Shown in pieces: positions 6,558 to 10,059 of a stretch of 10,059 bases of DNA. A program made the position numbers and the translations under genes. The stretch spans positions 1-10,059 of the forward strand of contig JALLAP010001242.1 of the NCBI GenBank assembly GCA_036939355.1. The letters run 5' to 3'. The notes beneath the pieces are model-generated. The model had not been told where the DNA came from. It saw only the letters and a list, made by a program, of their open reading frames with translations, and did not search any database. Position 1 is the stretch's first letter; each line of letters opens with the position of its first letter. Origin of the DNA: Thalassiosira profunda (taxonomy: Eukaryota; Bacillariophyta; Thalassiosirophyceae; Thalassiosirales; Thalassiosiraceae).

Positions 6558-6881
6558 GGGTTGAGGCTTGATAAAATGCAAGTGTTAGGCAATTGCACAG
6601 ATATTGAAGACATCGAGATTCGAGGCTCCTCTCTTTCCTTCTCTTCTTGCGCAACCTAGACGTTCCGAGAGGGGAGTGGTGGACGCGGTTGCTGGACAAA
6701 AAAAAATGGGTGGCTGTGCGTGTGCAACCACCACCGCCCGACCTGTTCGCTGCTCCGCTCCTTTGCGACTGCGACGCCGCCCAGGCCACGCGCGCGGTGC
6801 ATAGGTCTACTTGTGCGGGCGGCGGCGCGAGCTGCTGTGGCGGGCCAGCCATTAGAGACCTCGAATGCTTGCAAATACATT
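6558..6881 (+). promoter_or_regulatory. LRR 3' flank and upstream region of methyltransferase copy B
   Basis: This region is 324 bases long, against 218 in copy A. Only the first ~60 bases align with copy A; the rest is different sequence, including a 9-base A run (6698-6706) and a CG-rich stretch. The frame of the methyltransferase is open upstream from a TAG at 6657 but contains no ATG before 6882. The untranslated part would encode an Arg/Ala/Ser-rich stretch (LLRSFATATPPRPRAR ... LLVRAAARAA) resembling a mitochondrial presequence. This would matter only if an upstream exon supplied a start. No transposon ends recognised. Confidence 0.4.
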
Positions 6882-8159
6882 ATGCCGTCGTCGCAGTCGA
6901 TCCCATCCTTCCTCGCCGGCGCCGCCTGCTCGGCGGCCCTCCTTTACATCAGCCAACGAGCCCGGCAACAACGGCGCAGGCCACAGCAACCATTTGCAAC
7001 TTCCCCCAATGCAGATGATGCCGAGGAACTGCTGGACTCTACTGATCTAGACCAGCGAATGCTGCGCAAGGCCGAGGGCGCCCTCGTGAAGCGCACGTCG
7101 CGGCTGATCATCGTGGTGGAACGGTGCACCAACGATCACAACTACTCCGCCATCTTGCGGACGGCCGAGGCGCTGGGGGTACAGCACGTCCATATTATCG
7201 CGCCGCAGTGCATCCAATCTACCTTAACTGCAACCGATGGCGATGATGGAGTGGATCTGCGGAGGTCGGCCGGTGCGGTGGTGAAGGGCGCGACGGACGC
7301 GGAAAAGAAAGACCGGGCGATGCACCATCTGTATGCGCGCAAGGCCACGGAATGGCTGACGGTGACGGACTTTGACGATACGGCGTCGTGCATCGAATCG
7401 CTGCGAAAGGATGGGTACAAGATATGGGCGACGGATTTGGGCCAAACGGCGGTGTGCTTGACCGCGGATGCATTGGGCCGTGCATCGGACGGTGCGGAAA
7501 TCGTGCCGGAGAAGATTGCCCTCGTCTTCGGAACGGAAGCGGTGGGCTGCTCGACGGAGATGCTCAACGCCGCAGATCTGCGGGTGTACCTTCCATTGAG
7601 GGGGTTTGCGGACAGCCTCAACCTTTCCGTGGCCACAGCACTTTGCGTGCACCAAGTGTTTACTCTTGACCCGAGTTTGATTGGTGCAATGAGTGAGGAG
7701 GAGCGACACGAGCTGCGCTCGAAATGGTATGCAAAGCTTGCATCGCAGCGCCTGCTCTCGTCGCGGGACAAAAAGCGCAAGGCGAAGTTGGAGACGGAAT
7801 TGAAAGCGCTGGAGAAGATGGAAGAGAAGCGGGCGGCAGGTGAGAAACTGCACCCCGAACAGCTGGACAAGTTGGCAAAGCGAGAAGCGAAGCAAGCCGA
7901 ACTCGATGCAATGGGAAACAAACTGGCTGCGGATTCGCAGCTCGCAGTGAAAGACCTCGTGGCCAATCCTCCCCGCCCTATCAGTGACATGAGACGGGCC
8001 GACGAACACAGGATCTGCTTTGTCGGGAGGAATACAAAAGCTAGCCACAGCGATGCGTGGGCCGACATGCCAGCCACCGCCAACGGAAGATCTACCGCTG
8101 ACAGCACAGCTTCATTTTTTCGGCAGCGAGTAGCTCAAAATCAGAAGAATGATTGCTAA
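6882..8159 (+). CDS. TrmH/SpoU-family RNA 2'-O-ribose methyltransferase, copy B
   Basis: Same 425-residue length as copy A with 20 substitutions (95.3% identical), no indels and all motifs kept: N87 and R93 in motif 1, E219 in motif 2, N247 in motif 3. Differences are conservative in the catalytic domain (for example Y104H, T224S, L259V) and cluster in three small groups: the N-terminal hydrophobic segment (T15A, I21L, L23I), just after the coiled-coil (345-350), and near the C-terminus (403-405, RST in place of VCA). The ATG at 6882 is the first in frame and matches the copy A start. Both copies look functional as proteins. They may be two alleles of one gene or two paralogues. The upstream regions are unalike, so if they are paralogues their expression would differ. 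The stop is 50 bases from the convergent LHC stop. Confidence 0.9.
   Translation: MPSSQSIPSFLAGAACSAALLYISQRARQQRRRPQQPFATSPNADDAEELLDSTDLDQRMLRKAEGALVKRTSRLIIVVERCTNDHNYSAILRTAEALGVQHVHIIAPQCIQSTLTATDGDDGVDLRRSAGAVVKGATDAEKKDRAMHHLYARKATEWLTVTDFDDTASCIESLRKDGYKIWATDLGQTAVCLTADALGRASDGAEIVPEKIALVFGTEAVGCSTEMLNAADLRVYLPLRGFADSLNLSVATALCVHQVFTLDPSLIGAMSEEERHELRSKWYAKLASQRLLSSRDKKRKAKLETELKALEKMEEKRAAGEKLHPEQLDKLAKREAKQAELDAMGNKLAADSQLAVKDLVANPPRPISDMRRADEHRICFVGRNTKASHSDAWADMPATANGRSTADSTASFFRQRVAQNQKNDC
7683..7914 (+). repeat. 232-base island identical between methyltransferase copies (copy B)
   Basis: This is the counterpart of 4909-5140 with no differences, flanked on both sides by sequence with frequent, mostly silent differences. 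Compare 7635-7682 with 4861-4908, and 7915 onward with 5141 onward. Confidence 0.93.
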
Positions 8160-8209
8160 ACACCAAGTGAATGGCTCTCCGGCAGTCTTTGAACATTATT
8201 TTAGCAGGC

Positions 8210-9523
8210 TCATAAAGTGGCATCCATGCACTGCCCCACAGCGATGCAATCCAGCCAGGGCTGGATGAATGGCACCTGATACGCCGGCTCGAAGAGCAGT
8301 GCATTGGTTGGCAGCTCCACAATCGGTCTGTGCGTCATAGCCTCCTCGAAAATGAACGCTGCCACGGCAATCATCGCCGCCCTGCCGTTCAATATTTCTC
8401 GCTCTTGCATGTTTCGCTTCATGCTTTCCGGGGCGCCCTCCAAGATGCAGAGCGGGTCCCAAAAGCATTCGCCGGGCAGGAAGGCGTCGCCGCTCTCATT
8501 TTCTTTGATTTCGCTCGAATAGATGTCCAGATAGCCAAGGTTGAGCATGAGAAACGTCATTATGAGGGGAAAGAACGGCATCGTTGGGCCTCCGTAGATG
8601 ACAGTCGTCGATCCGAAGGACTCGGGTATGAATATTCGATCGAAGATCTCCTGCAAGGGCCATATAACCGCCGCCAACATGGCCAGCCGGCCGTGTCGTA
8701 TTTCTGCCTCGCGGTAGTCCCTCAATATCAACGCCGGAGGGCGTTCTTCCTCGCCCACAAAGCCCACCGTGGGCATGGCCGCGCCGGCCTCCGGTTCCTG
8801 CTCTAGCATCTCGTCGTATTTCCTCTCCGGTATCAGGTTGAGAATGAAGTTCTGGACCTGCTTGAAGTAATCCTTCGTAGAGAACTCCAGTGGGTCAAAT
8901 CCCTCGTCGCCGGGGAGCAGCCCGCTGCCCACACCGGCCTCTGCGGGCACGACGCCCAAACTGAGTACTCGCTCCAAGTCCTCGATGCCCTTGTCTATTC
9001 CACTTTTTGTTTGGGTTTGGCCCGACATGAGGCGATCCCACTCTTCAAACGCCTCCGAGTCTGGCTCCTCCGGTATTGTGATTGTTTCGCCATCATCCTC
9101 GAGGCCCAGGATTTCTAGGAGAGTGTCCTTGTCAAACTCTTGCAGCAAATCTCCGGTGTCAATATCAACAAACTCATCGCCGGGGTATTCTATTGTATCG
9201 AAGAAGTCATCGACCTCGGTAATGTCCATCGGCTCCCACTCAATATTTTCGTCAAATTCGCTCAGGATGTCTCCCGCGCGTCGAGGCGGGGGAGCATCCT
9301 CCGGGTTGGTATCTGGCTGGTCTTCGGATGCCATGGATACTCGAAGCGCGTGCCTATCGGGCCTCGACAGAACTGGTCGACTGCGCACACGCACATCATT
9401 TGATGGGCCATGCAGCCTAATATTGGGCGAACGCTGCAACTTGTGCGTGGGAAAGGCATGTCCAAGCGTCAGTGCATTCGAGCAGCAGAACAACGCCGCA
9501 GCCGCGACGTTGCAGCCCATCAT
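8210..9523 (-). CDS. Plastid light-harvesting (LHC/FCP-superfamily) protein with long acidic N-terminal extension
   Basis: A 437-residue plastid thylakoid protein from the ATG at 9523. Residues 1-23 form a signal peptide ending GHA|FPTHK, an ASAFAP-like site with Phe at +1; a basic Arg/Ser/Pro transit-like stretch follows to about 64. Residues ~65-200 are strongly acidic with no recognised domain. Then come the LHC entry motif PGDEGFDPLEFS (204-215), helix 1 REAEIRHGRLAMLA (271-284; E274 and R279 as expected chlorophyll/salt-bridge residues), helix 2 (about 314-336, PFFPLIMTFLMLNLGYLDIY) and helix 3 EREILNGRAAMIAVAAF (374-390; E376, N379, R381). Ordinary diatom FCPs are about 200 residues, so this belongs to an LHC-like branch; whether it harvests light or protects is unknown. 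Earlier in-frame ATGs up to 9769 would bury the signal peptide and are rejected. It converges on the methyltransferase gene. Confidence 0.9.
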   Translation of the reverse strand: MMGCNVAAAALFCCSNALTLGHAFPTHKLQRSPNIRLHGPSNDVRVRSRPVLSRPDRHALRVSMASEDQPDTNPEDAPPPRRAGDILSEFDENIEWEPMDITEVDDFFDTIEYPGDEFVDIDTGDLLQEFDKDTLLEILGLEDDGETITIPEEPDSEAFEEWDRLMSGQTQTKSGIDKGIEDLERVLSLGVVPAEAGVGSGLLPGDEGFDPLEFSTKDYFKQVQNFILNLIPERKYDEMLEQEPEAGAAMPTVGFVGEEERPPALILRDYREAEIRHGRLAMLAAVIWPLQEIFDRIFIPESFGSTTVIYGGPTMPFFPLIMTFLMLNLGYLDIYSSEIKENESGDAFLPGECFWDPLCILEGAPESMKRNMQEREILNGRAAMIAVAAFIFEEAMTHRPIVELPTNALLFEPAYQVPFIQPWLDCIAVGQCMDATL

Positions 9524-10017
9524 TGCAGCTCGAGGCTCTCGCAGGCGCCTGACGCGCCCTGAATACTGAGGGCGCACCCTTTCATCGATCATCCGCGGGC
9601 CGTCCATACAATACTGTCCTGCCGACGCTCCACTCCTTTGTTGTGAGTTTGCATCCATCCAAATGTTTTCCCGTGATCCAAAGCAAGTCTGGCCTTCATC
9701 CCACTTGAACTGGATCCTTCTCATCAGGGGGTTTATTGCAAAAAGTAACGAACTCACATATGTATTCACCCTTGAGGGTAGGACGATCTCCTCTCTCCAA
9801 CTTCAACTAACTAGTGAGACTTTTGTTGGGTACTCTGGGTATCGTATATAGTCGGTAAGAAAACTCTAGTGTTACCCCGTTGCGTCAGGCTCGCCAGCGA
9901 TTTTCCACTTCAACATCACCACCCTCGCTCACTTCTGTTCCTGCGCCCACAACATGATGAACATGAACCTCTTGGCGGCATCCTAGCAGTCCTGCCGCCC
10001 CCTTCCATAGCCCAATA
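9524..10017. promoter_or_regulatory. LHC 5' region and spacer to a possible plus-strand gene
   Basis: This spacer of 494 bases has no convincing gene. The LHC frame stays open upstream to 9769, but its translation is not protein-like. An AT-richer patch with TATATA-like sequence lies around 9840-9850. A pyrimidine-rich stretch from about 9905 looks like a plus-strand 5' UTR. It contains a 10-codon open frame at 9954-9986 (MMNMNLLAAS then stop), which would be an upstream ORF if transcription runs rightward. No tRNA or repeat seen. Confidence 0.35.
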
Positions 10018-10059
10018 ATGTCGACGATGGATCCCCGGCGCCGCAGACGGGCCGCGGCC
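10018..10059 (+). CDS. Possible start of a plus-strand gene, cut by window end
   Basis: An ATG at 10018 opens 14 codons (MSTMDPRRRRRAAA) to the window edge without a stop. It follows a pyrimidine-rich leader-like stretch and has A at -3. Too short to identify. The Arg-rich start would suit a nuclear or organelle-targeted protein, but chance is a fair alternative in such GC-rich sequence. Confidence 0.25.
   Translation, partial: MSTMDPRRRRRAAA

Larger units (their letters stand above)
5826..8597. repeat. Repeated segment, copy B (LRR 3' part + methyltransferase + LHC 3' part)
   Basis: This is the second copy of 2735-5824. It is 2,772 bases long, shorter chiefly because of a net 384-base in-frame loss in the LRR part, partly offset by a longer region upstream of the methyltransferase. 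To the right of 8597 the LHC gene continues to its full length. Confidence 0.93.

Noticed and set aside
6720..6881. Methyltransferase copy B start at 6720
   Set aside because: The codon is GTG, which is unlikely in a nuclear gene, and copy A has an in-frame stop just before the equivalent of 6882. Kept only as a finding about a possible spliced extension.
7142..8107. 321-codon frame antisense to methyltransferase copy B
   Set aside because: The same antisense frame is broken by a stop near 4875 in copy A while the sense protein is kept, so it is not under selection as a gene.
9524..9769. N-terminal extension of the LHC protein by 82 residues
   Set aside because: It would place the signal peptide and its A|F cleavage site internally. 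The ATG at 9523 gives a standard bipartite plastid presequence.
1..10059. CRISPR array, operon, prophage or defence system
   Set aside because: No spaced short repeats, no ribosome-binding-site-led gene clusters and no phage or nuclease genes were seen; the content is eukaryotic algal.

Overview
This looks like nuclear DNA of a eukaryotic alga with a secondary (red-lineage) plastid, most likely a diatom. Two things suggest this. The first is a light-harvesting (LHC/FCP-type) protein whose N-terminus is a signal peptide ending in an ASAFAP-like A|F cleavage site. The second is a leucine-rich-repeat (LRR) protein built from paired IDD/GW repeats of the kind that is very numerous in centric diatoms. 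The genus cannot be fixed from the sequence; a Thalassiosira-like organism is a guess. There are no bacterial, viral or transposon genes in the window.

Layout. 1-1309 (minus): 5' part of an unrecognised protein with a poly-Glu run, cut by the window edge. 1310-1971: GC-rich shared 5' region. 1972-3889 (plus): LRR gene, read in three successive frames. 4108-5385 (plus): TrmH/SpoU-type RNA 2'-O-methyltransferase, copy A. 5437-5824 (minus): 3' fragment of an LHC gene. 5825: a single N. 5826-6557 (plus): 3' fragment of the same LRR gene, itself frameshifted and internally deleted. 6882-8159 (plus): methyltransferase copy B (20 of 425 residues differ). 8210-9523 (minus): full-length LHC gene. 9524-10017: non-coding. 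10018-10059: possible start of another plus-strand gene.

The window therefore carries the segment LRR(3' half)-methyltransferase-LHC(3' part) twice, head to tail, as 2735-5824 and 5826-8597, and the only ambiguous base sits exactly on the seam. The LHC fragment differs from the full copy at about 23 of 385 bases but at only 4 of 128 residues, so it diverged while the protein was still under selection. That is not expected of a fragment born truncated. The simplest reading is that two divergent haplotype contigs of one locus (order: unknown gene - LRR - methyltransferase - LHC) were abutted with a one-base gap. A true tandem duplication remains possible. If the haplotype reading is right, there is one methyltransferase gene, one LHC gene and one LRR gene here, and the differences between copies are allelic.

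The genes do not form a pathway: RNA modification, plastid light harvesting or photoprotection, and an LRR protein of unknown role. The methyltransferase and LHC genes converge with about 50 bases between their stop codons in both copies.
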